64,000 nt of DNA from Singulisphaera sp. (GCA_027451445.1 DAIDJG010000361.1:1-64000), one strand, 5' to 3'; numbered from the stretch's first letter, positions 19,102 to 28,422 are shown. Notes: generated by a model not told the origin, from the sequence alone. Program-made: numbers and translations.

Positions 19102-19974
19102 ATGACGGCCTCCCGATACCGGCTGGACGATCTGCGGCACTTCGCGGTGACCCTGCTCAGCGCCACTGGCCTCGCTCCGGCGCGTGCCTCGGGCCTGGCC
19201 ACACATTTGCTGTGGCACGACGCGGCGGGACTGGAACCGTTCGGCTTCGCGACGTTGCCGCGTTGGCTCGAATGGATCGAGGGTCAGGTTGTGGACCGAT
19301 CGGCAGAAGGGACCGTGACGAGGGAGCTGACGGGGACGGCGGTCTTCGATGGGCAGAATGGCGTCGGACCGTTGCTGCTCGCTCGAGCCGGCGAGGTCGC
19401 GGTCGCCAAGGCGCGTGACGCTGGCGTTGGGTTTGTGCGCGTGCTCAATCTCGAGACAGCCGGGCCCGCGGGTGCCATTGCGGCCGAGTTGGCGATCGGA
19501 CCGTTTGTCGGCATCATCCTGGCCCATGACTCTTCATGGTCGGTCGCCTTACCCGCACAGAACGGGCTACCAATCGTGTTCGACTCCACCTTCAAGACCG
19601 CGTTGGCGTCGGACGCGAAGGCACCGGATAGCGTCGCTCCGCTCGAGCGAGTCTTCCCCTGGGCGTCGGTTCTTGCGCCAGCACAGGGCTGGCTCGTCTG
19701 CGCGATCGCGGTGGGAGCCCTCGAACCTCTCGGGACCTTCCACGAACGTGTCGCGGATGCGTTTGGGCATCACGACGGGTTCAGGAGCGAGCTTTCGCCC
19801 GTCGCATGGGAGAGGCGTCGCCATGAGGCGCGCGAACACGGCGTCGCCATCCGATCGGCTACCTGGGAGGCGCTTCGGCCCTGGGTGGAGCGTTTTGGGA
19901 AGACCGCCCCCGAACCTGCCTCACGCGCTGAGGATTCGAAGGGACCGATGGCCGTCGCCGAGGATGCCCGGTAG
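19102..19974 (+). CDS. Degenerate Ldh2/malate-type oxidoreductase family protein
   Basis: A 290-residue protein that resembles Ldh2-family NAD(P)-dependent dehydrogenases: N-terminal helical part, the WHDAAGLEPFGFATLPRWLEWI segment that normally reads as (D)SHG-x-RLP, and a glycine-rich central domain. In active members a histidine sits in the SHG motif; here that position is Phe. The usual Asn-His pair before the cofactor loop is also missing, and the protein is about 40-60 residues shorter than the family norm, lacking the C-terminal glycine-rich segment. Start chosen as the second ATG. Likely a non-catalytic or diverged paralogue. Confidence 0.7.
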   Translation: MTASRYRLDDLRHFAVTLLSATGLAPARASGLATHLLWHDAAGLEPFGFATLPRWLEWIEGQVVDRSAEGTVTRELTGTAVFDGQNGVGPLLLARAGEVAVAKARDAGVGFVRVLNLETAGPAGAIAAELAIGPFVGIILAHDSSWSVALPAQNGLPIVFDSTFKTALASDAKAPDSVAPLERVFPWASVLAPAQGWLVCAIAVGALEPLGTFHERVADAFGHHDGFRSELSPVAWERRRHEAREHGVAIRSATWEALRPWVERFGKTAPEPASRAEDSKGPMAVAEDAR

Positions 19975-20024
19975 GACGGTCGACGCCGATTCGCCGTGTT
20001 CTCACCCTCGAAAGGGTTTGGGCC

Positions 20025-20798
20025 ATGGTTCTCCCCCTTGGCGACCTGGAAAAGACGACGATCGTTCCGATCGCCACCTACGCGCTGATCGCGCTGAATG
20101 TGGTGATGTTCCTGGTCCAGTCAGAGCGGGGCAGCGACTTCACGGCGGCCTATGCCACAACTCCTTACGAAATTACGCACAACGAGGACATCCCGGAACC
20201 GGTCGAGGTCATTTTCACCAACGAGACGGGACACCCGCGTGCGCGCATGTTCGAACAAGGGCCGGTGCCCTTCCCGGTCTGGGTCACCATGTTCACGTCG
20301 ATGTTCATGCACGGAAGTGTGATGCATTTGGCAGGTAATATGCTTTACCTCTGGATCTTCGGCGATAACGTCGAGGAAGTGTTGGGAACGGTCCGATACC
20401 TGATTGTTTACCTCTCTTGCGGGCTCATCGGAACGTTAGCGCAAATCATCGCCAATCCGGAGTCCTTCGTGCCGATTCTCGGGGCATCGGGAGCGATCGC
20501 GGGCGTCATGGGAGCCTATGTGGTGTGGTTTCCGCACAACCGCGTGCGCGTTCTGGTTTTCCGATTTATCTTCCTGGTCCCCGCCATCGTCGCCATCGGC
20601 GGCTGGATCGTGTTGCAGGTCGGCGAGGGCTTTTACTCCTATCGCCACCGCGGTCAGGGTGGCGGTGTCGCCTATCTGGCCCACGTGGGAGGGGCAGCGA
20701 CAGGACTGCTGGTCGCGTGGCTGTTCTGGGACCGCGCTCACTATCTGCGCACCCGCAAAGAGGCCCTCGAGGGCTGGTACGAAGTACGCTCGGAATGA
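20025..20798 (+). CDS. Rhomboid-family intramembrane serine protease
   Basis: A 257-residue membrane protein with about six transmembrane helices. The catalytic serine is Ser155 in GASGAIAG and the catalytic histidine His220 in AYLAHVGG, and the conserved H-x4-H-x3-N array is at His96, His101 and Asn105. Residues 35-88 form an unusually long loop between the first helix and the HxxxxH region, common in the large rhomboids of environmental bacteria. It cleaves membrane proteins inside the bilayer; substrate unknown. AAAGGG precedes the ATG. A hairpin at 20805-20848 follows the stop codon. Confidence 0.95.
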   Translation: MVLPLGDLEKTTIVPIATYALIALNVVMFLVQSERGSDFTAAYATTPYEITHNEDIPEPVEVIFTNETGHPRARMFEQGPVPFPVWVTMFTSMFMHGSVMHLAGNMLYLWIFGDNVEEVLGTVRYLIVYLSCGLIGTLAQIIANPESFVPILGASGAIAGVMGAYVVWFPHNRVRVLVFRFIFLVPAIVAIGGWIVLQVGEGFYSYRHRGQGGGVAYLAHVGGAATGLLVAWLFWDRAHYLRTRKEALEGWYEVRSE

Positions 20799-20804
20799 TC
20801 GTTC

Positions 20805-20848
20805 CCGTGGTTCGAGCGAGCGACCGCAGGTCGCTGGCTTTCCCACGG
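20805..20848. terminator. Nested hairpin after the rhomboid gene
   Basis: An inner stem AGCGACC (20819-20825) with GGTCGCT (20829-20835) sits within an outer stem CCGTGG/CCACGG (20805-20810 with 20843-20848). No long T-tract follows, so it is a tentative terminator. Confidence 0.5.
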
Positions 20849-21057
20849 TAAACGCGAAGATGAATTCGCGTCTCGGCGAGCCGGTTCCGACCTGGCGTGC
20901 ATTCCTTCAGCGAATCTTCATGGCCTCCGTTCGGAGTACGCGAGGTTATTCGTCGCAAGCGCGTCGAATCGGCGGTATCGCTCGGCGCGATTTGCGAAGA
21001 CATGACAAAGATTCAAGGAAAAATCAAAAGTTCGAGGTCTTTAGGGCATACGCGTGG

Positions 21058-21086
21058 TTGACGAAACGTTGAACGCCGGTTAATCT
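21058..21086 (+). promoter_or_regulatory. Candidate sigma-70 promoter
   Basis: TTGACG (21058-21063), a 17-base spacer, and TAATCT (21081-21086). It lies about 90 bases before the ATG at 21177. Confidence 0.6.
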
Positions 21087-21176
21087 AGGACTTACCTATC
21101 AAAGCGAGGGCGGTACGTGTCTCACCGCCTGAGAATCCCCTAAGAGTTTTTGGCCGAGCTGGCCCCGAGGATGGAG

Positions 21177-21470
21177 ATGCCTCAGTCCCGCGTCCGTTTT
21201 ATTGGTAGCCGAGAGCTTCACCGCGACCTTCCTAAAGTCTTGGATTCGCTGGAAGACCCCAACGCCAGGTTCGTTTTGACGATTCACAGCAAACCCAAGG
21301 CAGTGCTCATCGGAGCCGAAGCGTTCCTCGCCCTGCTCCGTGGTCACAGCACGGACGATCGTTTGCTTGCTCTTCAGCTTGGTGCCTTGGTCCGCGGTCT
21401 TGAAGCCGCGAATCCCACCGAGGACCTTGTCGAAATCGAAGAGCCCCAGGAAGAGCTCGTCGGCGTCTGA
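21177..21470 (+). CDS. Orphan Phd/YefM-like antitoxin
   Basis: A 97-residue protein. The first half (VRFIGSRELHRDLPKVLDSLED, then RFVLTIHSKPKAVLIGAEAFLALL) matches the DNA-binding fold of Phd/YefM antitoxins, which repress their own operon and neutralise a toxin. The tail is acidic (VEIEEPQEELVGV) as expected for a toxin-binding or flexible region. The start is chosen at 21177 because CGAGG (21166-21170) lies six bases before it. No toxin gene (RelE/Doc/PIN type) follows; the next gene is dnaE on the same strand with a terminator between. It may act as a stand-alone repressor. Confidence 0.72.
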   Translation: MPQSRVRFIGSRELHRDLPKVLDSLEDPNARFVLTIHSKPKAVLIGAEAFLALLRGHSTDDRLLALQLGALVRGLEAANPTEDLVEIEEPQEELVGV

Positions 21471-21956
21471 TTGTTCCTGTCTTCGTGCGGATGGGATTTT
21501 CCCCTCACGTCCCAACGTGATCCCGTCTTTTGCCGGCTCAACCGTGGTCGCAATCGCGACGTTGAGTCCCCCCGAAGAGGTCAATCGAGGTCGTTGTGCG
21601 CCCCCGATCGTCGTCAATGGATGTCGACCGCGCCGGGTTCCCCCCCCAGGCGCACACGGAACCGATTGCACTTTTAGCCGCGTCATGGAGTCGATGCGCA
21701 GGGAGTTCACTTACCGGAAGGATCAGTGGTTGAGGCCGGGGCGGATCGGCGCACCGGCCGACTTTTGATCGCTCGACACCACGGGCCGGCCGCCGAGATC
21801 GTTCCACGAAGCGATTCCCGGACGACGAGCGCACCTCGTGTGCGCGCTTCGTTTTTGCTAGACTGTCGCCTGGTCTGAGATTCCACGGAATTGGCCCGGA
21901 GGCGAGGTCCGGGAGAGCCGCGGAATCGTCCGGGTTGAGTCGAGGCGAAGCGCTCC
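21471..21956. other. Intergenic region ahead of dnaE
   Basis: No gene recognised. A good terminator hairpin lies at 21825-21856, 101 bases before dnaE. The 350 bases before it show GC-rich, protein-unlike sequence on both strands; a small RNA or decayed gene is possible. Confidence 0.5.
21825..21856 (+). terminator. Terminator hairpin upstream of dnaE
   Basis: GCGCAC (21829-21834) pairs with GTGCGC (21840-21845), flanked by ACGA and TTCGT, then a run of five T. It ends a plus-strand transcript before dnaE, or works as an attenuator in a dnaE leader. Confidence 0.6.
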
Positions 21957-24900
21957 ATGTCGAACCTGCCGTTCGTGCATCTCCACTGCCACAGCCACTA
22001 CAGCTTGCTCGACGGGGCGAGCAAAATCCCGGCCCTGATCCAGCGCACCAAGGCGCTCGGAATGCCGGCGCTGGCGATCACCGATCACGGCAACCTCTAC
22101 GGTGCGGTCGAGTTCCTGCGCGAGGCGAAAGCCGGCGGCATCAAACCGATCGTGGGCCTCGAAGCATACGTCGCGCCCGGTCGCCGGAACGATAAGACAA
22201 CCGGCGGTGGCTCCGGGAAAGAACACTCGTTCCACCTCACGCTGCTCGCTCGTAATGCGGCGGGGTTCCGCAACCTCCTGCGGCTCTCCTCGCTCTCGTT
22301 CCTCGAGGGTTTCTACTACAAGCCGCGCATCGATAAGGAGATCCTCGAGCGGCACTCGGAGGGCCTTATCTGCCTCTCCGGCTGCGCATCCGCGGAGTTC
22401 TCCGACCACATCCTGCACCACAAAACGGCCGAGGCCGAGCGTCTCTGCGCGTGGTACCAGAAGGTCTTCGGCGAAGAGAACTTCTACGTCGAGATCCAGG
22501 ACAACGGCGTCGGCATCCAAAAAGACTGCGCCGTGGGGGCCCTCGATATCGCCCGGCGCATGGGACTCCCCGTCGTCGCCACAAGCGACGCTCACTACCT
22601 GACTCGCGAAGACGCTGAAGCCCACGACGTCCTGCTCTGTATCAACACCGGCATGACGCTCGACGACCCGTCGCGGATGAAATTCGAAACCCAGGAGTTT
22701 TACCTGCGAAGTCCCGACGAGATGTACGCGGCCATGCCCGGGCAGGACGAGGCTCTCGCGACTTCACTGAGAATCGCCGAGCTTGTCGAGGATGATTACA
22801 AGAGCCTGAACCTGGGCAAACGTCAGTTTCCCTCCTTCCAGCCCCCAGGTCAGAAGACGCCCGAAAATTACCTGAGCGAACTCTGCGAAGCAGGGCTTCG
22901 AAAGCGCTACGGCACCAACCCGCCGCCCGCCGTCATCGATCGCCTCGCGCACGAGCTCGGCATCATTTGCCGGATGGGGTTCGCCTCGTATTTCCTGATC
23001 GTCTGGGACTTCGTACGCTTCGCCCGGGAACGCGGGATCCCGAACTCAGCCCGCGGCTCGGCCTGCGGTGCGCTCGTCAGCTATCTCCTGGAATTGAGCC
23101 ACGTCGACCCAATCAAATACGACCTCCTGTTCGAGCGCTTTCTCGATCCCAATCGCTCGGAAGCGCCCGATATCGACATCGACCTCTGTAAAGAGCGGCG
23201 CTACGAGGTCATCGAGTATGTGCGAGACAAATACGGCGCCGACAACGTCGCCCAGATTGGCACGTTTGGCACCATGGCCGCAAAGGCCGCGCTCAAGGAC
23301 GTAGGCCGTGCCTTGAACATCCCGCTCGCGCGGGTCGATCAGGTCACCAAGCTCATCCCCACCAAGCTCAACATCACGCTCGAAGAGGCCAAGAAAGAAG
23401 AGCCGGGGCTTCAGCGCTTGATCGACGAAGACCCTGAAATCGCCCGCATGTATGACTACGCGATGCGGCTTGAAGGGACCGTCCGCAACGTCGGTACCCA
23501 CGCCGCAGGTGTCGTCATCGCCGACCAGCCCCTCCGCGACCTCGTCCCTCTCCAGCGCATCCCCAACAAGGACAAGGAGAAGGAGGTCGTCAGCACTCAG
23601 TGGGAAATGGGCGACGTCGAGAAGGCCGGCCTGCTCAAGATGGACTTCCTCGGGCTGCGCAACCTTACAAGTCTTGCCGCCGCCGTTAAGCTCGTCGAAC
23701 AGCGCACCCAGAAGCCGCTCGACCTTTTTGCGCTCCCGCTCGACGATCCGGACACGTACAAGCTCCTCCAGCGCGGTGATGCCAAGGGCGTTTTCCAGCT
23801 CGACGGTGCGGGGATCCGCGACCTCCTCGTGAAGATGAAGCCCGACCGCTTCGCCGACCTCATCGCCATCCTCGCCCTCTATCGCCCAGGTCCCCTCAAC
23901 GGCGGCATGGTCGACGCCTACGTGAATCGCAAGCACGGCCGCGAGGAAGCGCGTTATGAGCATCCCGTGATGAAGGAAGTCCTGGAAGAGACCTACGGCG
24001 TCATGGTCTACCAGGAACAGGTGATGCGGATTCTGAACCGGCTTGGCGGCATCGAGCTCTCCCAAGCCTATGCGTGCATCAAGGCGATTTCGAAAAAGAA
24101 GACTGAGGTTATCGCACAAGGACGGAAACAGTTCGTCGATGGAGCCGTCGAGCGTGGTCTGGAGAAAGAAGTCGCCAGCAAGATCTTCGAGTTGATCGAA
24201 TACTTCGGCGGCTACGGATTCAACAAGTCGCACACCACGGCCTACGCCCTGGTTGCCTTCCAGACGGCCTATCTGAAGGCCCACTACCCGACCGAGTTCA
24301 TGGCCGCCCTGCTCTCTTCTGAGATGGACGGCGCTGAGCGCGAGAAGTACTTTGTTGAACACATCGAAGATTGCCGCCGGATGGGCCTCGAAGTCTATCC
24401 GCCCAACGTCAACGAGGGAGAAGCCAGCTTTCGCGTCGCCGCCGAGGGCAAGATCCACTTCGGGCTCGGGGCGATCAAAGGGGCTGGGCTCAAGGCGATC
24501 GATGCGTTTGTCGAGGCGCGAAAGCAGGGAGGTCCGTTCCAGAGTCTCGACGACTTTTTCGAGCGGGTCCCACAGGGGCTCGTCAACCAGGCGTGCGTCG
24601 AGGCTCTGATCAAGGCGGGCGGATTCGACGCAATGGGGACGCGGAAGCAACTGCTATCCATTCTGCCCCGCGCCGCCCAGGCGGGCCAGGCCGTCCAGGA
24701 AGATCGCCGGCGTGGCCAGCGCAACCTCTTCGATATGTTCGCGGAACCCGTCAAGGCCAACGGCAATGGCCACAGCAAAGCTGGGGCGAACCCGAACGCG
24801 GGACTCCCGGAAGTCGGAGAGTTTCCGGACGCGGAGCGCCTTGCACAAGAGAAAAAAGTGCTCGGCTTTTATATGTCGAGCCACCCCTTGGCGCGGTTCG

Positions 24901-25577
24901 AGAAAGAATTGCTCGAGCTCTCCACGCATCGTGTGGCCGATTTGGCGACGGTGCCGGATAAGGCGGAAGTGATTCTCGGTGGCATGATCATCAATATTCA
25001 GGTGAAGAACGTCCAGAAGAGCCGGTCGGGGCTCACGCGCATGGCCAAGCTGACGTTCGAGGACCTCACGGGGTCGGTCCCCGCGATGCTCTGGCCCGAG
25101 GATTTTGCCAAGCATGAGTCACTTCTCAAGAATGACCAGATCGGCTATGTGAAGGGCACCCTCGACCGCCGTCGCGACCCGGCAGAGTTGATCGTGAGCC
25201 GATTCATCCCCTTCGAACGCGGACCGGCCGAGCTGACACGCGGGGTGGTCGTCACCATGCGTAAAGGCATTACGCAAACCGAGCAGATGGAACGTCTGCT
25301 GCGCCTGATCCGAGTGCGGCCGGGGAATCTCGATCTCTACTTCGAGGTGTTCGGGCTCAAGAACGTGCGCAGAGCGGTCTATCGAGTCGGCGCCTCGCTC
25401 AAGATTCGGCACGACGACCGGCTCGTCCCAGAACTGGAGGGCGCCGTCGGCGAAGGCAACGTTCGACTTCTGGGGCAACGAGGGACCAGCGCGCGAGTCG
25501 CAACCCCTTCCCCCCCCCCCACCCCCTCAGAGCCGGAGTTCATCGAACCCCCGTCGGATGATGCGGACGATCTATAA
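21957..25577 (+). CDS. dnaE: DNA polymerase III alpha subunit
   Basis: A 1206-residue DnaE, the replicative polymerase catalytic subunit. Residues 1-280 form the PHP domain with HLHCHSHYSLLDGASKI at its start. The catalytic aspartates are Asp405 and Asp407 in EAPDIDIDL. The helix-hairpin-helix and OB-fold (about 1000-1090, EVILGGMIINIQVKN) follow, and the protein ends in a Pro/Glu-rich tail. Near the end a run of eleven C (25510-25520) encodes part of this tail and is a slippage site; a frameshift there would alter only the last 20 or so residues. Length and motifs fit dnaE1-type enzymes. The GAGG upstream is weakly spaced. Confidence 0.98.
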   Translation: MSNLPFVHLHCHSHYSLLDGASKIPALIQRTKALGMPALAITDHGNLYGAVEFLREAKAGGIKPIVGLEAYVAPGRRNDKTTGGGSGKEHSFHLTLLARNAAGFRNLLRLSSLSFLEGFYYKPRIDKEILERHSEGLICLSGCASAEFSDHILHHKTAEAERLCAWYQKVFGEENFYVEIQDNGVGIQKDCAVGALDIARRMGLPVVATSDAHYLTREDAEAHDVLLCINTGMTLDDPSRMKFETQEFYLRSPDEMYAAMPGQDEALATSLRIAELVEDDYKSLNLGKRQFPSFQPPGQKTPENYLSELCEAGLRKRYGTNPPPAVIDRLAHELGIICRMGFASYFLIVWDFVRFARERGIPNSARGSACGALVSYLLELSHVDPIKYDLLFERFLDPNRSEAPDIDIDLCKERRYEVIEYVRDKYGADNVAQIGTFGTMAAKAALKDVGRALNIPLARVDQVTKLIPTKLNITLEEAKKEEPGLQRLIDEDPEIARMYDYAMRLEGTVRNVGTHAAGVVIADQPLRDLVPLQRIPNKDKEKEVVSTQWEMGDVEKAGLLKMDFLGLRNLTSLAAAVKLVEQRTQKPLDLFALPLDDPDTYKLLQRGDAKGVFQLDGAGIRDLLVKMKPDRFADLIAILALYRPGPLNGGMVDAYVNRKHGREEARYEHPVMKEVLEETYGVMVYQEQVMRILNRLGGIELSQAYACIKAISKKKTEVIAQGRKQFVDGAVERGLEKEVASKIFELIEYFGGYGFNKSHTTAYALVAFQTAYLKAHYPTEFMAALLSSEMDGAEREKYFVEHIEDCRRMGLEVYPPNVNEGEASFRVAAEGKIHFGLGAIKGAGLKAIDAFVEARKQGGPFQSLDDFFERVPQGLVNQACVEALIKAGGFDAMGTRKQLLSILPRAAQAGQAVQEDRRRGQRNLFDMFAEPVKANGNGHSKAGANPNAGLPEVGEFPDAERLAQEKKVLGFYMSSHPLARFEKELLELSTHRVADLATVPDKAEVILGGMIINIQVKNVQKSRSGLTRMAKLTFEDLTGSVPAMLWPEDFAKHESLLKNDQIGYVKGTLDRRRDPAELIVSRFIPFERGPAELTRGVVVTMRKGITQTEQMERLLRLIRVRPGNLDLYFEVFGLKNVRRAVYRVGASLKIRHDDRLVPELEGAVGEGNVRLLGQRGTSARVATPSPPPTPSEPEFIEPPSDDADDL
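25510..25520 (+). repeat. Homopolymer run of 11 C in dnaE
   Basis: Eleven consecutive cytosines, followed by A and five more C, at codon about 1185 of dnaE. Confidence 0.85.
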
Positions 25578-26090
25578 ATCGCGCATCAGCACCACGATCG
25601 GTAGATCGCCAAAGTCAGGTCCGAGAGAGAATGCGATCTCGAAGTCGTCTTTTCATCGAATCTTCACCGAGGTTTCGAAAACATTTCACTTTCAGCAGGG
25701 TCCATCTCGTTATAGTTCTATCGATCGTGCATGGACGGGTGCGGCGGTCGGTTCGACTTCTCAACCCTTCCTCCCACCTGAGTTAGCAGCGCCTTGGGGA
25801 CCTTTACGGCCGTCCGGGCGCTGTGTACGCAGATTCCCTCCTACAAACCAAGCAATCGAATGAGAACGTCCCCCGGATTCGCGAGCCGAAAGGGCAGAAC
25901 TCATTCACGATTGTGAAATCAAATATTCATCGTTATTTCATTAGGCGATAGGATTACGGGCCGGTAGATTGGCACCCGCGCCGCGAGACCCCACCCTTCG
26001 GGACGGGGGTGCAGGGTCCGATCTTCGCCTGGGCTGTGCACCCGACCGAAGCTGGATTAGCTCCGTCTGATCTGAGGAACTGAGCAACCG
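25578..26090. other. Intergenic region of 513 bases
   Basis: No gene is convincing. An AT-rich patch at 25905-25955 stands out and could hold promoter boxes (TTGTGA at 25911, TAGGAT at 25949) but spacing is not ideal. A GC-rich hairpin lies at 25987-26018. GAGGAA at 26074-26079 is the ribosome site of the lipoprotein gene. Confidence 0.5.
25987..26018. promoter_or_regulatory. GC-rich hairpin in lipoprotein gene leader
   Basis: GACCCCACCC (25987-25996) pairs with GGGTG at 26007-26011 and GGGTC at 26014-26018 around a ten-base loop, with a two-base bulge in the right arm. Position in the leader suggests a regulatory or terminator role; no T-tract follows. Confidence 0.35.
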
Positions 26091-26597
26091 ATGGACATTT
26101 TGAAGAGTTTTGTGGTTTCCCGATTTCCGTTCACGAGGGGCCTCGGCCTGTTGATCGCTTGCCTCGCACTCGCGGCGACGGGTTGTGGCGAGACGGCCAA
26201 GCAGTACTCGGGCCCTGTATCCCAGGTCACGGGCAAAGTGTTGCTAGCCAGCGGCAAGCCGCTCACGAGCGGGAGGATCATCTTTCTTCCGCAGGAGTCC
26301 GGCGGAATGCCAGCGACTGGCGACATCGGGTCGGACGGGGGATTCACCCTGAAATCCCCCGATGGACGTGACGGCGCAGGTCCCGGTACGTATAAAGTGA
26401 GGATCGAGCCGGCCGCGGAGCTTCGCGCCAAGAAGGGGAAGACCGCCCCACCGCTGCCATTTCCCGCCATCTACACCGACGAAGATGGTGACACGGGCCT
26501 CACCGCCACGGTCAAAGGCGAACCCACCCAAGTTGAATTCAAGCTCACGCCGCCCGCCAAAGGCGCGAGTAAACGGTCGCGCTTAAATGACGACTGA
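26091..26597 (+). CDS. Small lipoprotein with carboxypeptidase-regulatory-like fold
   Basis: A 168-residue lipoprotein. The N-terminus is a type II signal with Cys32 in LAATGCG. The mature domain (GPVSQVTGKVLLASGKPLTSGRI, then GDIGSDGGFTLKSPDG, then GPGTYKVRIEP) is a beta-sandwich of the carboxypeptidase regulatory-like type, a widespread planctomycete family. It precedes a DUF1559 gene by 181 bases, an arrangement repeated many times in planctomycete genomes. GAGGAA lies 11 bases before the ATG. Function unknown; it likely sits in the envelope beside the DUF1559 protein. Confidence 0.85.
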   Translation: MDILKSFVVSRFPFTRGLGLLIACLALAATGCGETAKQYSGPVSQVTGKVLLASGKPLTSGRIIFLPQESGGMPATGDIGSDGGFTLKSPDGRDGAGPGTYKVRIEPAAELRAKKGKTAPPLPFPAIYTDEDGDTGLTATVKGEPTQVEFKLTPPAKGASKRSRLNDD

Positions 26598-26778
26598 ATC
26601 GGAGGGTACCCGAGGCGGCATCCAACCGCCACTTGGTTTTGCACTGCCCTGACGTCTACTTGCCGCGCTTCTCTCGGTCGGAGCACCTTGGGTGCATCGA
26701 CACCGCGTCAACCCATGTTCATAGTTCAACGAACAGAGAAAAGTTCACCCCCTTTCCCCCGACAGAGGTATCGCTTCA

Positions 26779-27846
26779 ATGTCCATCGGTTCTCGTCGCT
26801 CCGGCTTTACGCTGATCGAGCTCCTGGTCGTGATCGCCATCATCGCGGTCTTGATCGCCCTGCTGTTACCTGCTGTGCAGGCGGCTCGTGAGGCTGCCCG
26901 CCGTGCTCAGTGCGTCAACAATCTCAAGCAGATCGGCCTGGCGATCCACAACTACGAGAGCTCCAACAACTGCTTCCCCCCCGGCGCTGAGTCCACCAAC
27001 TTCGGCGTGGCTCCGGCTATCACCCAGTTTGTCGACGGCAACTGGAGCTGTGCGTCCCGGCTGATCTCCTACATGGAAGGAATGGGGACGTACAATGCGG
27101 CCAACTTCAGCTACGGCTACAACGATGCCGGCGGCGGCAACTTCACCGCGGCGTCGACGGTGTTCCGGTTCTTCATCTGCCCATCTTCGTCGCGTCTCAA
27201 CGTTGATCGTGACGGGATCGACCCGAACGACCCGGCTTCTCAAGCGGCGGGGCGTGGTTACGGCTACACGGACTACGGTCCGACGGTCTACGTCGACATT
27301 AGCCCAACCCTTACTCCCGGCTCCGGAGCCGGACCCGACACCCCGTACCGCGACAAGACAACCCGTGCCAATGGCCTGTTCAAGGCGTACATGACCAGGA
27401 TCAGCGAGGTCACCGACGGCCTCAGCAACACCATCGCGTTCGGTGAGGACGCGGGACGCGACGAGCGTTACCTCAGCCCCTACACCGAGAGCGTCCTACT
27501 CTGGAGCGGTGGCAGCGGTCCGGCGGGTGGCGGCGGCATCGCCATGCGCTACTGGCGCTGGGCGGCTCCGGATAGCGGTTGGGGCGTCTCCGGCCAGCCG
27601 AACAACAAAGGCCAAAGCCCCCCGCCTCACGAAGTCGGCGCGTACGGCCCCACCCCGGGCCCCCTCAACACTCAGGGAGACAACGCTGGTGCCAATGACG
27701 AGTTGTTCTCGTTCCACTCCGGCGGCGTGAACTGCCTCTTCGGCGACGGTAGCGTCAAGTTCATCAAGGACAGCATCAACCTCGTTACCCTCCGCGGCAT
27801 CGTCACCGCATCGGGCGGCGAAGTGGTCTCGGCCGATCAGTATTGA
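26779..27846 (+). CDS. DUF1559 prepilin-like protein
   Basis: A 355-residue protein with a type IV prepilin N-terminus: basic leader, then GFTLIELL at residues 9-16 as the peptidase cleavage/methylation site and a long hydrophobic helix. The C-terminal domain ends in the DUF1559 (SBP_bac_10) signature with the [16 protein letters not shown] motif (often called H-X9-DG). Planctomycetes have tens to hundreds of these proteins; they are thought to form pseudopilus-like surface structures, without proven function. The preceding lipoprotein and the following terminator (27875-27906) frame this gene. Confidence 0.96.
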   Translation: MSIGSRRSGFTLIELLVVIAIIAVLIALLLPAVQAAREAARRAQCVNNLKQIGLAIHNYESSNNCFPPGAESTNFGVAPAITQFVDGNWSCASRLISYMEGMGTYNAANFSYGYNDAGGGNFTAASTVFRFFICPSSSRLNVDRDGIDPNDPASQAAGRGYGYTDYGPTVYVDISPTLTPGSGAGPDTPYRDKTTRANGLFKAYMTRISEVTDGLSNTIAFGEDAGRDERYLSPYTESVLLWSGGSGPAGGGGIAMRYWRWAAPDSGWGVSGQPNNKGQSPPPHEVGAYGPTPGPLNTQGDNAGANDELFSFHSGGVNCLFGDGSVKFIKDSINLVTLRGIVTASGGEVVSADQY

Positions 27847-27874
27847 GCCGAGAGCAACACGGTCGGAAACCGCG

Positions 27875-27906
27875 AAGCCCGGAGGACGCAAGTCCCCCGG
27901 GTTTTT
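27875..27906 (+). terminator. Rho-independent terminator of DUF1559 gene
   Basis: Arms CCCGG...GGAC and GTCC...CCGGG enclose a GCAA loop, then a T5 run at 27902-27906. Confidence 0.75.
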
Positions 27907-27967
27907 CTCATATCAGGCATCGGCAGAGACACCAAGAGACTCATTGGCACGAGCGCCAAAAGCGCTT

Positions 27968-28303
27968 TCAATCAAGCTCGCGATTCCGAATCTGCCTGAC
28001 GAACCCGTCAACCACTTCCTTGATCAGCCCGGAAACGACTGCCTGCTCGAGCGCGACCCGCTCGCTCTCCAGATCCCACTCTCTCGCCGGGTCAACATCG
28101 GTCACAGCTTCGAGTTGCCGAGCTCGTTGACCTCGCCAAAGTGCCAGTTGTTCTAACTGGCTCCGCGCGGCTTCATTCCAGAGCGGACGGTCAAGCTGAT
28201 CCGTCAGCCATTTCTCCGCCTCGCGCTGGCACTCGATGAGTTGCTCTCGATCGTCCACGAAACACTCCGCACGATCAATCCGCCAATGGATCCGGATCCC
28301 CAC
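27968..28303 (-). CDS. Possible hypothetical protein, 111 aa (GTG start)
   Basis: The minus-strand frame has protein-like amphipathic helices (LIECQREAEKWLTDQL, LEQLALWRGQRARQLEAV) and reads better than any overlapping frame, although the region is short. Start is GTG at 28303. No domain recognised. It may be an unannotated or decayed gene. Confidence 0.4.
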   Translation of the reverse strand: MGIRIHWRIDRAECFVDDREQLIECQREAEKWLTDQLDRPLWNEAARSQLEQLALWRGQRARQLEAVTDVDPAREWDLESERVALEQAVVSGLIKEVVDGFVRQIRNRELD

Positions 28304-28422
28304 AACGATTCTGGTTCCCCACCGACCGCTTCACAACCGGGTAGCGTCGAGACACACGGTGATTTACACTCCCAACCGCGACGACTCCTGAACAGATACG
28401 CGAGTTCCACGAGGTCCTGCCA

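Larger units (their letters stand above)
20799..21176. other. Intergenic region with hairpin and promoter
   Basis: No convincing gene. The first part holds the nested hairpin at 20805-20848, and the end holds a sigma-70-like promoter at 21058-21086 for the Phd/YefM-like gene. The middle shows no motif I recognise. Confidence 0.5.

Noticed and set aside
23046-24650. Long minus-strand frame inside dnaE
   Set aside because: Antisense to a conserved gene with intact catalytic motifs; no protein-like features.
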